From JABDCI01 sp964475835 (GTDB taxonomy: Bacteria; Verrucomicrobiota; Verrucomicrobiia; JABWAM01), in assembly GCA_964475835.1 (NCBI GenBank), contig CAYYYL010000024.1:1-42807 (forward strand): a stretch of 42,807 bases of DNA, in the 5' to 3' direction. A model generated the notes under the pieces. That model had not been told where the DNA came from. It ran no database searches and saw nothing but the letters and a program-made list of their open reading frames with translations. Shown here piece by piece: positions 14,627 to 23,063 of this stretch. Numbering within the stretch: the stretch's first letter is position 1; the number at the start of each line of letters is the position of its first letter. A program made the position numbers and the translations under genes.

Positions 14627-16567
14627 ATGCTGGAACGAATCATTTCTGCGCGAAACCAGACCCGGGACTGGCTGTTGAAACAGCAGCATTCGGAGGGCTA
14701 TTGGGTGGCGGAACTTCAAGGGGATACCATCCTTGAGACCGAGTACGCGATCTATCTGCACTATATGGGTTGGGGGGATGCCGAGACGTACCGGCTCTTG
14801 GCCAATTATGTCCTCACTCAGCAGCATGAGGATGGCGGATGGGGGATCTATTATGGCGCCCCGACGGATATCAGTGCGTCGGTGAAGGCGTACATTTTGT
14901 TGAAGCTCGCCGGGCACGATCTGGAGGCGGAGCATATGAAGCGGGCGCGCGCGGAAATCCTGCGCCTGGGTGGCATCACGAAGGTCAACAGCTTCACCAA
15001 GATCTATCTCGCGCTTGTGGGTGAATTTGATTGGGAGGGTGTGGCGGCCATTCCGCCGGAACTCATTCTGTTCCCAAAGAATTTCTATTTCAGCATCTAT
15101 TCGATGAGTGCGTGGTCGCGCACGATGATCATTCCGCTGGCGCTGGTGGAGCATCACAAGATCACGCGTCCCTTTCCATTTACGGTGGATGAACTGTATG
15201 CCGGGGGGCGTGAGAATGCGGACATCCATCTGCCCTGGAGCAAGGATCTCTTTAGCTGGCACAATTTCTTTCTGGCGTGGAATTCGATCATCAAGGTGTG
15301 GCAGAAACAGCCGGTGCATCCCTTCCGGAAGATGGCGATTCGGAAGTGTCATGAATGGTTGCTGGAGCGTCTCGAGCATTCGGACGGTCTGGGCACGATT
15401 TTCCCTGCGATGGTGAACTCCATTTTCGCACTTTCGGCTCTTGGATATTCCTCCGATCATCCCCTTGTTCAGCGCGAGAAGAAGGAGTTGGAGCGTTTCA
15501 TTATTCGGGAAGGGGACACGATGCGGTTGCAGCCTTGTTTTTCGCCGGTCTGGGATACAGCGTGGGCGACCGTGGCCGTGAAGCAGGCGGGGCTTGAGCC
15601 CTCGCATCCAGCCGTGGTGAGTGCGGCGGAGTGGATGCTTTCCAAGGAGACGACGATCATTGGGGATTGGGCGATCAAGAATCCGCAGAAGGAGCCATCG
15701 GGCTGGTATTTTGAATTTCGCAACGAGTGGTATCCTGATGTGGACGACACCTGCATGGTGTTGCGCGCGTTGAACATGGCGGAGGTGCCGAATCGCGCAG
15801 AGCTGGCGCGCGCGGTGGAGCGGGGGTTCCACTGGATGCTGGGCATGCAGTGTCGCAACGGGGGGTGGGCGAGTTTTGACAAGGACAACGACCGTTATCT
15901 CTACACGCAGGTGCCGTTTGCCGATCATAATGCGATGATCGATCCTCCGACATCGGATATTACGGGCCGTGTTCTGGAGTGTCTGGGTGAGTTTGGTTAC
16001 ACGACCGAGATGCCCGAGGCGAAGAGGGGAATCGAGTTCATCAAAAAGGATCAGTGTGCCGATGGATCGTGGTTTGGACGTTGGGGATGCAACTATATCT
16101 ATGGAACATGGCAGGTGCTTGTGGGTCTGGCACAGATTGGTGAGGACCTGAACCAGCCTTACGTTCAGCGCGCGGTGCGCTGGTTGAAGAGCGTTCAGAA
16201 TGAAGACGGTGGCTGGGGTGAAACTCTGGGATCGTATTCGGATGAGCATCTGAAGGGGAAGGGCCCGAGCACGCCTTCCCAGACGTCATGGGCCGTACTC
16301 GCCCTGATCGCTGCGGGAGAAGTTCGCAGCCGGGCGGTGAGGCAGGGCCTTGAGTGGCTGCTGGCGCATCAAAAGGCTGATGGTTCATTTGATGAAAAGC
16401 CGTGGACCGGCACTGGATTCCCGAAGGTGTTTTATCTCTGCTACCACTACTACAAGATCTATTTTCCATTGCTGGCATTCAATGCCTACGTCCAGGCTTT
16501 GGGAACGACGCGGTTGATTTCGGTGGCCTCGTCAGGAGCGGAATCTCTTTCAACGACGGTTCCGTAG
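14627..16567 (+). CDS. shc: Squalene-hopene cyclase
   Basis: This 646-residue triterpene cyclase converts squalene to hopene and hopanol, the first dedicated step of hopanoid lipid synthesis, as a monotopic inner-membrane enzyme. The catalytic acid motif DVDDT occupies residues 371-375. Several QW repeats are visible (QQHEDGGWGIYY, QCRNGGWASFD, QCADGSWFGRWG, QNEDGGWGE, QKADGSFDE). The length matches bacterial SHC. The neighbours are unrelated, so the other hopanoid genes must lie elsewhere. ATG 14627 aligns with the normal N-terminus (LERIISARNQTRDWLLKQQ). Confidence 0.93.
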   Translation: MLERIISARNQTRDWLLKQQHSEGYWVAELQGDTILETEYAIYLHYMGWGDAETYRLLANYVLTQQHEDGGWGIYYGAPTDISASVKAYILLKLAGHDLEAEHMKRARAEILRLGGITKVNSFTKIYLALVGEFDWEGVAAIPPELILFPKNFYFSIYSMSAWSRTMIIPLALVEHHKITRPFPFTVDELYAGGRENADIHLPWSKDLFSWHNFFLAWNSIIKVWQKQPVHPFRKMAIRKCHEWLLERLEHSDGLGTIFPAMVNSIFALSALGYSSDHPLVQREKKELERFIIREGDTMRLQPCFSPVWDTAWATVAVKQAGLEPSHPAVVSAAEWMLSKETTIIGDWAIKNPQKEPSGWYFEFRNEWYPDVDDTCMVLRALNMAEVPNRAELARAVERGFHWMLGMQCRNGGWASFDKDNDRYLYTQVPFADHNAMIDPPTSDITGRVLECLGEFGYTTEMPEAKRGIEFIKKDQCADGSWFGRWGCNYIYGTWQVLVGLAQIGEDLNQPYVQRAVRWLKSVQNEDGGWGETLGSYSDEHLKGKGPSTPSQTSWAVLALIAAGEVRSRAVRQGLEWLLAHQKADGSFDEKPWTGTGFPKVFYLCYHYYKIYFPLLAFNAYVQALGTTRLISVASSGAESLSTTVP

Positions 16568-16593
16568 AAGCCATCCAGCTCTCTCAAAACAGA

Positions 16594-16683
16594 TGTCATC
16601 CTGAGCGAAGCGAAGGATCTCTTTTGATTTCAGTGCGAGGAGGGATTCTTCGCTTTCGACGACTCAAGCTCAGAATGACAATC
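16594..16683. repeat. Family B inverted repeat, copy 2
   Basis: The left arm is tgtcatcctgagcgaagcg and the right arm ends ctcagaatgacaat. Together with the dyad at 16760 and the family R copy at 16830, it fills the gene-free stretch 16568-16969. Confidence 0.7.
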
Positions 16684-16759
16684 ATTTGAATTTTGGCGAA
16701 AAACATCTAAAGCTGAATCAAATTCAAGAAAAGTGGAAAACGGTTTGCCTTGAAAAAAT

Positions 16760-16823
16760 GGAGGGCGACGCTCTGTCGTCGCCAACTTCATGGGAGAACG
16801 GCGACGACGGAGCGTCGCCCTCC
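16760..16823. repeat. Long dyad of the ggagggcgacg type
   Basis: A 24-base arm at 16760-16783 pairs with 16800-16823 with one mismatch, around a 16-base loop. There is no T-run after it, so it is not a standard terminator. Looser dyads of similar make-up occur at 21187-21237 and 34034-34080. Confidence 0.7.
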
Positions 16824-16829
16824 AAAAGT

Positions 16830-16928
16830 CAGAAGGAATCGCAAATTCACACAGGTTGCCGAAGTCGCATGCGACATCGGCATGTTTTGAAAAATCTTTG
16901 TTCGTCTGTGTCAATTTGCGGTTTCTTC
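16830..16928. repeat. Family R inverted-repeat element, copy 5 (diverged)
   Basis: The left arm is aatcgcaaattcacacagg and the right arm ends tgtcaatttgcggtttc. The central hairpin is gccgaagtcgc paired with gcgacatcggc. It is more decayed than the other copies. Confidence 0.6.
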
Positions 16929-16969
16929 GTGGAACGAAATTCGACTTTCATCTTTCAATGAGATGAAGC

Positions 16970-18007
16970 ATGCTCACCCTCATGCCCGTGGATCGAGTGG
17001 CCGCTTTCAAAAAAGACGTCTTGGAGCGTGATGAGACACCGTTTGATGTCTCGCTTCGTCCCACCGACCTTGGTGATTTTGCGGGTCAGCCAAGGCTAAA
17101 GGAACGCCTTGAAATTCTGGTCGAAGCGGCAAATCAGCGAAGCGATCCCCTGGCACATCTTCTGTTCATTGGTCCTCCCGGTCTCGGCAAAACGAGTTTG
17201 GCGCATATTCTTTCCAAAGCGATGGGCGCCAATCTCAAATGCACGAGTGGTCCTGTCATCGAGAAGGCGGGCGATCTGGCCGGGCTCCTCACCACGCTGG
17301 AGGAGGGGGATGTGCTGTTCATTGACGAGATTCATCGCCTGCAAAAGACAATCGAGGAATATCTTTATCCGGCGATGGAGGATTTCAAACTGGATATCGT
17401 GATCGATACGGGGCCGAATGCCCGGTCGGTACGTCTTAATCTTCCGAGATTCACCCTGATTGGCGCCACGACGCGGAGCGGGTTGTTGAGTTCACCGCTT
17501 CTGTCGCGTTTTGGCGTTCCCTACCGGCTGGACTACTACACGGCCGAGGATCTTCAATCGATCGTCATGCGTTCCGCGCGAATCATGAATGCGACCATCG
17601 ATCCCGACGGGGCCTTTGAAGTGGCACGCCGTTCCCGGGGCACTCCCCGTATTGCCAACAATCTTCTTCGCATTGTTCGTGAGTACGCCCAGGTTCGAGC
17701 GGGCAACTGCATCACTCAGGACGCGAGCCGGAAGGCATTGACCATGTGGGGAATCGACGAGGATGGATTGGATGAGATGGACAAGCGGTTTCTTGAAACG
17801 CTCCTCTATAAATTTGAAGGGGGTCCTGTGGGCATTCATTCCCTCGCGGTCGCCGTGGCCGAGGAGCCCGGGACGTTGGAGGAAGTGTATGAACCTTTCC
17901 TGATCCAGGAAGGGTATCTCAAGCGAACACCCCAGGGGCGTGTTGCCACGGAACGCGCTTATCGCAAGCTTGGAGTTGCGTTCAAAGGGAATCCGAGTTT
18001 GTTCTGA
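16970..18007 (+). CDS. ruvB: Holliday junction branch-migration ATPase RuvB
   Basis: The 345-residue AAA+ helicase drives branch migration of Holliday junctions with RuvA. Walker A GPPGLGKT is at 68-75, Walker B FIDEIH at 117-122, and sensor 1 is IGATTRSGLLSSPLLSRFG with the arginine finger. The C-terminal winged helix ends with EPFLIQEGYLKRTPQGRVAT, a classic RuvB signature. ruvA and ruvC are not adjacent. ATG 16970 follows a GAGATGAAG stretch, and ATG 16982 is an alternative. Confidence 0.95.
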   Translation: MLTLMPVDRVAAFKKDVLERDETPFDVSLRPTDLGDFAGQPRLKERLEILVEAANQRSDPLAHLLFIGPPGLGKTSLAHILSKAMGANLKCTSGPVIEKAGDLAGLLTTLEEGDVLFIDEIHRLQKTIEEYLYPAMEDFKLDIVIDTGPNARSVRLNLPRFTLIGATTRSGLLSSPLLSRFGVPYRLDYYTAEDLQSIVMRSARIMNATIDPDGAFEVARRSRGTPRIANNLLRIVREYAQVRAGNCITQDASRKALTMWGIDEDGLDEMDKRFLETLLYKFEGGPVGIHSLAVAVAEEPGTLEEVYEPFLIQEGYLKRTPQGRVATERAYRKLGVAFKGNPSLF

Positions 18008-18027
18008 GAGATTGGAAAATCAGAGAT

Positions 18028-18172
18028 TTCGAAATTTTTCCCATAGAGGTCGCAGAGCCGCAGAGCTCACGAAAGGAAGGGGTGGTGTCTCCGAAAGTGT
18101 TTCACGTCGGTAGTATGGGTGTTCCGAGCTTCCCCTCCTTCGCATCTTTGCGCCTTTGCGAGAGCCCCATCT
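18028..18172. repeat. Decayed inverted repeat with gcagagccgcagag and tttgcgcctttgcg arms
   Basis: A left part, gaggtcgcagagccgcagag, and a right part, cgcatctttgcgcctttgcg, give a loose dyad between convergent ruvB and the DUF4149 gene. No terminator was recognised. Confidence 0.4.
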
Positions 18173-18207
18173 GTTTCCCTGCTCTGTGGTTATTCAGAAA
18201 CCATCGA

Positions 18208-18708
18208 CTATTTTGATTTTTTCGACCTTCCCGAAGAGGAAGGAAGGAGAAAAGCGGCAGCACCGGCGCCACAAACGATGGCACTGCCGAAGAGAGCGGT
18301 AGAGATCTTGTGCCAATTTTGGAACTCCTTGTGCACCTGAGGCTGATCACTGTTGGTCATCTGAATTTTGAGTTTGTTGATTTTGGGAAGAACCCAGCGG
18401 TCGCTGAGGAAATTCAGGCCAAGCAACAGGGCACAGAGGATAAGAGCCCAGCGTGGTTTCGAGGCGTGTTTGCCTTCACGAAACACGCAGATCAGGAGGA
18501 AACTGGCGCCAACTCCGATGCAGATGTACGTGATGAAATAGATGCGCCGGAGAATGGCGCCCACGATGGCTCCACGCATGCTGTCGCTGAGCCCGAGGGT
18601 GACGTCCTGGTTAAACAGGGTGGGGGCGACCACAATCGAGAAGAGAATCGCACAACCCAGCCAGAAGCCTATGGCAAGGAGAGCCAGGTTTTTGGAGAAG
18701 CTACCCAT
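18208..18708 (-). CDS. DUF4149-like integral membrane protein
   Basis: The 166-residue protein has about four predicted membrane helices: LALLAIGFWLGCAILFSIVVAP, IYFITYICIGVGASFLLICVF, WALILCALLLGLNFLSD, and a C-terminal helix ending in a basic tail. The pattern GFWLGCAILFSIVVAPTLF and the conserved WHKIS before the last helix resemble DUF4149/TMEM205-like proteins, whose function is unknown. It is convergent with ruvB. Confidence 0.55.
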   Translation of the reverse strand: MGSFSKNLALLAIGFWLGCAILFSIVVAPTLFNQDVTLGLSDSMRGAIVGAILRRIYFITYICIGVGASFLLICVFREGKHASKPRWALILCALLLGLNFLSDRWVLPKINKLKIQMTNSDQPQVHKEFQNWHKISTALFGSAIVCGAGAAAFLLPSSSGRSKKSK

Positions 18709-18772
18709 GGGGGATCATTAGAAATGAGAAGCGGGGAATTAGAAATGAAAAAGTTTATGAGAAAATTTCCTC

Positions 18773-18860
18773 TAGCAGCTTGCTGAAAAGTCGGAATGCT
18801 CGCGGTGCTGTAAGCCGCTAAAGCGTTTCAATAAAACTGTAGCCACTTAACAGCTTGCCA
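18773..18860. repeat. Remnant of a family A element
   Basis: It contains agcagcttgctgaaaagtcgg, which matches the inner end at 4418-4438, and gcgtttcaataaaactgtagcc, which matches the outer end at 4337-4357, brought together. The two-stem core is missing. The rest of the gene-free stretch 18709-19044 holds only a half copy of family B. Confidence 0.55.
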
Positions 18861-18988
18861 ACCCCTCTCAGGCAGGAGGGGGATCGGAGGGATCCTTCGT
18901 CGCTTTGGCTTCTCCCCCACGATGGGTGGCACGGCAGGATGACACTGGAGGATGAACTTATGAGTCCGAGCAGCTTCTACTCAGGCTT

Positions 18989-19019
18989 GTCATTCTGAGC
19001 GGAGCGAAGAATCTCTCCC
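18989..19019. repeat. Family B half copy
   Basis: The string gtcattctgagcggagcg followed by aagaatctctc matches one arm of the family B repeat. The other arm is not seen. Confidence 0.55.
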
Positions 19020-19044
19020 ACTCCTGCCAAAGAGGTTTTCTTCT

Positions 19045-19731
19045 TCATTTCGGTGGTGGAATCTTCGGATTCCGCTGCTGGGGTGTCTGAGGCCAGTCGT
19101 CGGTCGTCGGTTTCTCTTCGCGTTCCCATTCCACCGCCAGCCTGCGAATGGAGCGGATCATTTCGTTTTTTAAGCGATCACGTTCGACAGCGTCCTTCCC
19201 CTGCACGGAAATGGGGGGTCCGAAGCGAATCCAGATGGGGGGACGATGGAGAAGGGATTTGGGATGGTAGAGGCGATCGGTTCCCATCACCAGGCAGGGA
19301 AGAAGCGGGGCGCCAGTCAGGGTGGCGATCATGATGGCGCCATCGTAGAGTTGTCCCTGAGACCCGAGAATGCTGTCTTCCCCGCGACGGATGCCACCTT
19401 CAGGGAAGAGTCCGACGCAACGTCCCGCACGCACCCGTCGGATGGATTCACGGAGGGCGCCGGTGTCGGCTTCGTACTGGCGGACCTTGATGACATGGCA
19501 GATGCGGAAATACCAGCGGGTGAGGGTACCCCGAAATAAAATCTCAGATCCCGCCCAGTCGATGCCTCGCGTGCATGCGGCGGAATGGGCCGGAGGATCA
19601 AAGTGGCTGATATGATTGGATACGAGAATAAAGCCCCCTGTTTTGGGAATGTGTTCGCGTCCCTTGACGTGGAAACGGGTGAACACACGAAACAGAAATC
19701 GAAGCAGGTAGATGGTGGCCCAGTAGATCAT
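19045..19731 (-). CDS. 1-acyl-sn-glycerol-3-phosphate acyltransferase-like protein (PlsC family)
   Basis: The 228-residue protein carries the acyltransferase block I NHISHFD (His40, Asp45) and block III FPEGG (109-113), after an N-terminal hydrophobic helix. Family members transfer an acyl chain to lysophosphatidic acid or related lipids at the inner membrane. The protein lies in a region without other lipid genes, so the exact acceptor is unclear. The C-terminal tail is Pro/Gln/Lys-rich and probably unstructured. Confidence 0.8.
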   Translation of the reverse strand: MIYWATIYLLRFLFRVFTRFHVKGREHIPKTGGFILVSNHISHFDPPAHSAACTRGIDWAGSEILFRGTLTRWYFRICHVIKVRQYEADTGALRESIRRVRAGRCVGLFPEGGIRRGEDSILGSQGQLYDGAIMIATLTGAPLLPCLVMGTDRLYHPKSLLHRPPIWIRFGPPISVQGKDAVERDRLKNEMIRSIRRLAVEWEREEKPTTDDWPQTPQQRNPKIPPPK

Positions 19732-19788
19732 GCCCTGGTTGTTAAAAATATCGGGTTCTCATGGGGTGGAATCGCATGACTGGGTCCC

Positions 19789-19880
19789 TGAGAGATCCTT
19801 CGCCTTCGACTACGCTCAGACTCAGGATGACAACCATATTATTGTGCTGTCATCCTGAGCGAAGCGAAGGATCTCTCAGG
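19789..19880. repeat. Family B inverted repeat, copy 4
   Basis: The left arm is ctgagagatccttcgcc and the right arm ends gcgaaggatctctcag, its complement, with the tgtcatcctgagcg motif in both orientations. It sits just after the 3' end of the NamZ gene. Confidence 0.75.
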
Positions 19881-19904
19881 GTAAACCGTAGGAAAACAGA
19901 TCTT

Positions 19905-21113
19905 TTACTCATACAGCAAAAATTTCCGGCGCAGATCCCGGAAGGTGTCACACGATCCCTTCCATTGTTCGAAAAGCTCGTCCAGCGGGCGTCCATCCAC
20001 GAGCCATTTTCGCGGCTGATCGCTGCCACACACCTTGTCGAACATGCTGATCTCATCCTTGGAGGATTGTTGAATCACCCTGTCGATGCCGAGTGCTTTC
20101 AGGGCATAAAAATTGATTTCCACGAGATTTTTTGCCCGTTGAGGGTTGATGAAAAGCTGGACGCCTTCACAGTTCACATCTTTAAGGTTTCCATACATGG
20201 GGCGGAAGCGGATCGGATGGAGATCGAGGTTCAGGGATTGGAGTGGTTTTTTGAGTTGCTGGAGGAGTTGGTCCCCTCTGACCCAGCGGGCGCCGATGAG
20301 ATCAAAGGGTTGCGGGTACCCGACGCCATTCGAAATACCGCCCAGTTCACCGAAGATGCCGGTGGCGGCGTAGGCGGCGCAGGATGAGGCGTAGGGTATG
20401 TGAGGTGAGGTGGGTACCCAATGAAGTCCGGTGTCCTCCCATGTCATGGAGCGGGTCCAGCCGGACATTTTGATGACGCGGAGTTTTTGATAGTGAGGGG
20501 CGACCTGTTCCTTCAGCAAAAGGGCGAGCTCGCCCATGGTCATGCCATGGAGATAGGGAACTTGAAGCGCGCTGACGAAGGAATCGAACCCCTTCTCAAC
20601 CCCCGGCCCTTCGATGCGATCGCCTCCAAGGGGATTGGGGCGGTCGAGCACCACAAGTTCAATGTCGGCTTCCGCGCAGGCCTCGAGACAGAGCTTCAGG
20701 GTGCTGATGTACGTGTAGCTGCGGGAGCCGATGTCTTGAAGATCAAAGACAAGGGAGTCGAGTCTTGCGAGCATTCCGGGGGTGGGTTTGCGGGTTTTAC
20801 CGTAGAGGGAGTGGACGGGCAGTTTCGTGCGGGGGTCGGACCGGTCCGGGATGGCCACCCCTGCGTATTCGTCCCCATAAACCCCGTGTTCAGGTCCGAA
20901 AAGTGCCACCAGCTTGCATTGGTCTGTTTCGAAAAGAACGTCCACCGTGGAGGCCAAGGAGGAGTCGACGCTGGCGGGGTGGGCGACAAGGCCGACCCGT
21001 TTTCCCTGCAGCGCCTCGAAGTGGTCCGACTCCAGTACGTCGATTCCCAGACGGACAGGCTCGGCGGAGACACGGGTGGCAACCATGAGAAGGGTGAGAA
21101 AGAGGACGCGCAT
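19905..21113 (-). CDS. namZ: DUF1343 exo-beta-N-acetylmuramidase NamZ-like, secreted
   Basis: The 402-residue protein starts with a signal peptide (MRVLFLTLLMVATRVSA). It carries DUF1343 marks: GLVAHPASVD, LFGPEHGVYG at 71-80, DLQDIGSRSYTY, VLDRPNPLGG and a C-terminal GIDRVIQQSSKDEI region. A founding member, NamZ, removes terminal MurNAc from peptidoglycan fragments, so a cell-wall recycling role is likely. The length is typical. The neighbours do not form a recycling operon. Confidence 0.85.
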   Translation of the reverse strand: MRVLFLTLLMVATRVSAEPVRLGIDVLESDHFEALQGKRVGLVAHPASVDSSLASTVDVLFETDQCKLVALFGPEHGVYGDEYAGVAIPDRSDPRTKLPVHSLYGKTRKPTPGMLARLDSLVFDLQDIGSRSYTYISTLKLCLEACAEADIELVVLDRPNPLGGDRIEGPGVEKGFDSFVSALQVPYLHGMTMGELALLLKEQVAPHYQKLRVIKMSGWTRSMTWEDTGLHWVPTSPHIPYASSCAAYAATGIFGELGGISNGVGYPQPFDLIGARWVRGDQLLQQLKKPLQSLNLDLHPIRFRPMYGNLKDVNCEGVQLFINPQRAKNLVEINFYALKALGIDRVIQQSSKDEISMFDKVCGSDQPRKWLVDGRPLDELFEQWKGSCDTFRDLRRKFLLYE

Positions 21114-21186
21114 GATGAACCCACTCTACGAAGTGAAGACGGATCGCGCAACTGACAAGTCAGATGCCTTAGACGTCATTTGACGA

Positions 21187-21237
21187 AAATCTGTAGCGGC
21201 GCTCTATGAGCGACGACGTCGGCCGGCGGTCACAGAC
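21187..21237. repeat. Imperfect dyad before the small membrane protein gene
   Basis: The left arm tagcggcgctctatgagcg and the right arm ggtcacagaccgtcgcta are partly complementary. It resembles the G+C-rich dyads at 16760 and 34034. Confidence 0.45.
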
Positions 21238-21321
21238 CGTCGCTATAAACCAGGCAAATGAGGACGCTGCCGTCCGATGTGCCGCATTGTGGAGACGCCA
21301 AGTTTCTGTTAGTCAGAATGG

Positions 21322-21630
21322 ATGAACTGGCGTTCCATGGTTCAGATACTCACCGGGTTGTCGGCCCTTTTTCATTTCGTGCTGTTGATGGGGTTGTTTT
21401 TCTTTTCGAGTCGCTATGGAGGAACCGCCCACAACGGAAAAATCGTGGGGGATCACTATTTTGTGGGACAGCACGGGGGGTATGTGGAAGTGTCGCAAAA
21501 AATCTACATGTTCAGTCATTGGCACGTAAATGTTCTTGTGATCAATCTCTTCGTGCTGGCCTTGTTGGGTGGAATTTTATTTCTGACTCGAAAACAAAAC
21601 ACGAAATCCAGAATGGGTATTTCCACATGA
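21322..21630 (+). CDS. Small two-helix membrane protein of unknown function
   Basis: The 102-residue product has two hydrophobic helices, one near the N-terminus (SALFHFVLLMGLFFFSS) and one near the C-terminus (VLVINLFVLALLGGILFL). A polar loop between them contains HYFVGQHGGYVEVS. No family was recognised. Its stop codon overlaps the start of the SGNH hydrolase in an ATGA arrangement, so the two are very likely cotranslated and may work together at the membrane. A second ATG at 21337 could also be the start. Confidence 0.6.
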   Translation: MNWRSMVQILTGLSALFHFVLLMGLFFFSSRYGGTAHNGKIVGDHYFVGQHGGYVEVSQKIYMFSHWHVNVLVINLFVLALLGGILFLTRKQNTKSRMGIST

Positions 21631-22820
21631 GACGGCGATGGGGAATCCGTTTGACGGCGATGGGGATGATGATGCTCGTGCCTCTTTTGGTACTGGAGAT
21701 GCTGGTGCGTCTTTTTCTCCCGCATCCACGTTATATCGAACCCGTGGTGCCGAATGAGTCTGTCGGCAGGTTGTATCTTCCCGATTACCACGGCCGGAGT
21801 AGCAATATGTTCGGGGAATTTGATACGGAGCTTGTCACCAATCACGAGGGGTTCCGGGATACCGATCATTCAGTGAGACGGATTTCAGGTGCCTATCGCA
21901 TCGCTTTTGTTGGGGACTCCTTCACATGCGCCGAGCAGATGGAGGAACCCCAGACTTTCGTCCGCCGCACGGAGAAACTGTTGTCGGAAAAGCATTCCGT
22001 GGAGTGTTTGAATTTCGGCATCGGGGGATTCAACACGCAGGAGGAGCTCTTGCTGTATGAACGTTACGTGGGGAAATACCAGCCTGATGCCGTGGTGCTG
22101 ATGATCTATCCCGATAATGATTTTATCGGAAATATTTTTTACGAACTCGAGAATCATTCGGGGCGTCCTTATTACCAAATGGAGGGAGAGCGATTGATAC
22201 CGGTTGCGGCGGACCGGAAGAAACTCCAGGAAAACTACCGGGAAAGTCAGAAACACGTCGGCGTGCGATGGTATCACCATTTCCAGGCCTACAATGCGTT
22301 CAAACGCCTTTCCTGGGAAATTCGCCAGCGTCGTCGTGCGGCGCGTTATCAAAAACATCCGCCTTCCTTGGAGGAACTTTGGGGCAATCAGGAGAGTAAC
22401 TACCGCTACTATGTGGTGCCCCAGGAGCCCTTGATTCAGCATGCGGATCAGATCACGCGGCTCCTGCTTCGGAAGTTAAATACGGAAATTGAAGCGGAGG
22501 GGGGAAAGCTGTATGTGGCGTTGCTTCCCGCCTATGTGAATCTCTATCCCGAGCGTTGGGGCGAACGAAGTAGGCTGATTCCCGGGTTGGCGGCCCACCC
22601 GGAACTGAAATTTGATTTTGTACGCCCCTTTCAGGTGGTGGAGGAGGCCCTGCCTGAACTGGCACGGGAGGGGAGGATTCTGGATCTGCGCCAGACCATG
22701 CGGGCGGCAAATGATCAGAAGTCGATCTTCTTTCCGCGGGACAACCACTATAATGCCTGGGGGGCAGAACATGTGGCCCAGGCGCTTTCGGAGTGGCTTG
22801 CGCCGCGGGTGAAGCGGTGA
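21627..22820 (+). CDS. Membrane-anchored SGNH/GDSL-type hydrolase or O-acyltransferase partner
   Basis: The frame runs open from upstream, but ATG 21627 is coupled to the previous gene and begins a signal anchor (LTAMGMMMLVPLLVLEMLV). The 397-residue protein shows SGNH blocks: FVGDSFT (Ser nucleophile), NFGIGGFNTQEEL (Gly), MIYPDNDF (Asn), and a C-terminal FPRDNHYNAWGAEHVA with the Asp and His. The last block resembles AlgX/AlgJ-type esterases and acetyltransferases acting on polysaccharides outside the membrane. The substrate is unknown. Confidence 0.7.
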   Translation: MRRRWGIRLTAMGMMMLVPLLVLEMLVRLFLPHPRYIEPVVPNESVGRLYLPDYHGRSSNMFGEFDTELVTNHEGFRDTDHSVRRISGAYRIAFVGDSFTCAEQMEEPQTFVRRTEKLLSEKHSVECLNFGIGGFNTQEELLLYERYVGKYQPDAVVLMIYPDNDFIGNIFYELENHSGRPYYQMEGERLIPVAADRKKLQENYRESQKHVGVRWYHHFQAYNAFKRLSWEIRQRRRAARYQKHPPSLEELWGNQESNYRYYVVPQEPLIQHADQITRLLLRKLNTEIEAEGGKLYVALLPAYVNLYPERWGERSRLIPGLAAHPELKFDFVRPFQVVEEALPELAREGRILDLRQTMRAANDQKSIFFPRDNHYNAWGAEHVAQALSEWLAPRVKR

Positions 22821-22881
22821 TTTCCTGCCGGGTTTATGCTCTTTTGGTTAGTGGGTCCCTTTGCCTTGATGAAAGAGATTT

Positions 22882-22972
22882 TACCACGAAGGACCCGAAG
22901 AACTCGAAGTCCGGAGTCCGGTCTTGAACCCTGAATTTACTTCGTGCTCTTCGTGTCCTTCGCGGTGAATTA
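22882..22972. repeat. Family C inverted repeat (accacgaagnnc type), copy 1
   Basis: The left arm is taccacgaaggacccgaag and the right arm is cttcgtgtccttcgcggtg, complementary to each other. Further copies lie at 25153-25215 and 42702-42785. No terminator T-run follows. Confidence 0.7.
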
Positions 22973-23063
22973 AGATTTTCTCATAAACCATGCATTTTGA
23001 AATCACCGCCCTCCTCTTCCTTCGCTTGCCCTTCACGGGATGGTTGGGTAGGGTGACTGGCTT

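Noticed and set aside
14621..16249. Long open frame of 542 codons on the minus strand
   Set aside because: It is antisense to squalene-hopene cyclase, and the His/Arg-rich product has no recognisable domain.
16760..16823. Strong hairpin as a terminator
   Set aside because: The stem is long and G+C-rich, but no T-run follows, and similar dyads occur elsewhere away from gene ends. It is better called a repeat.
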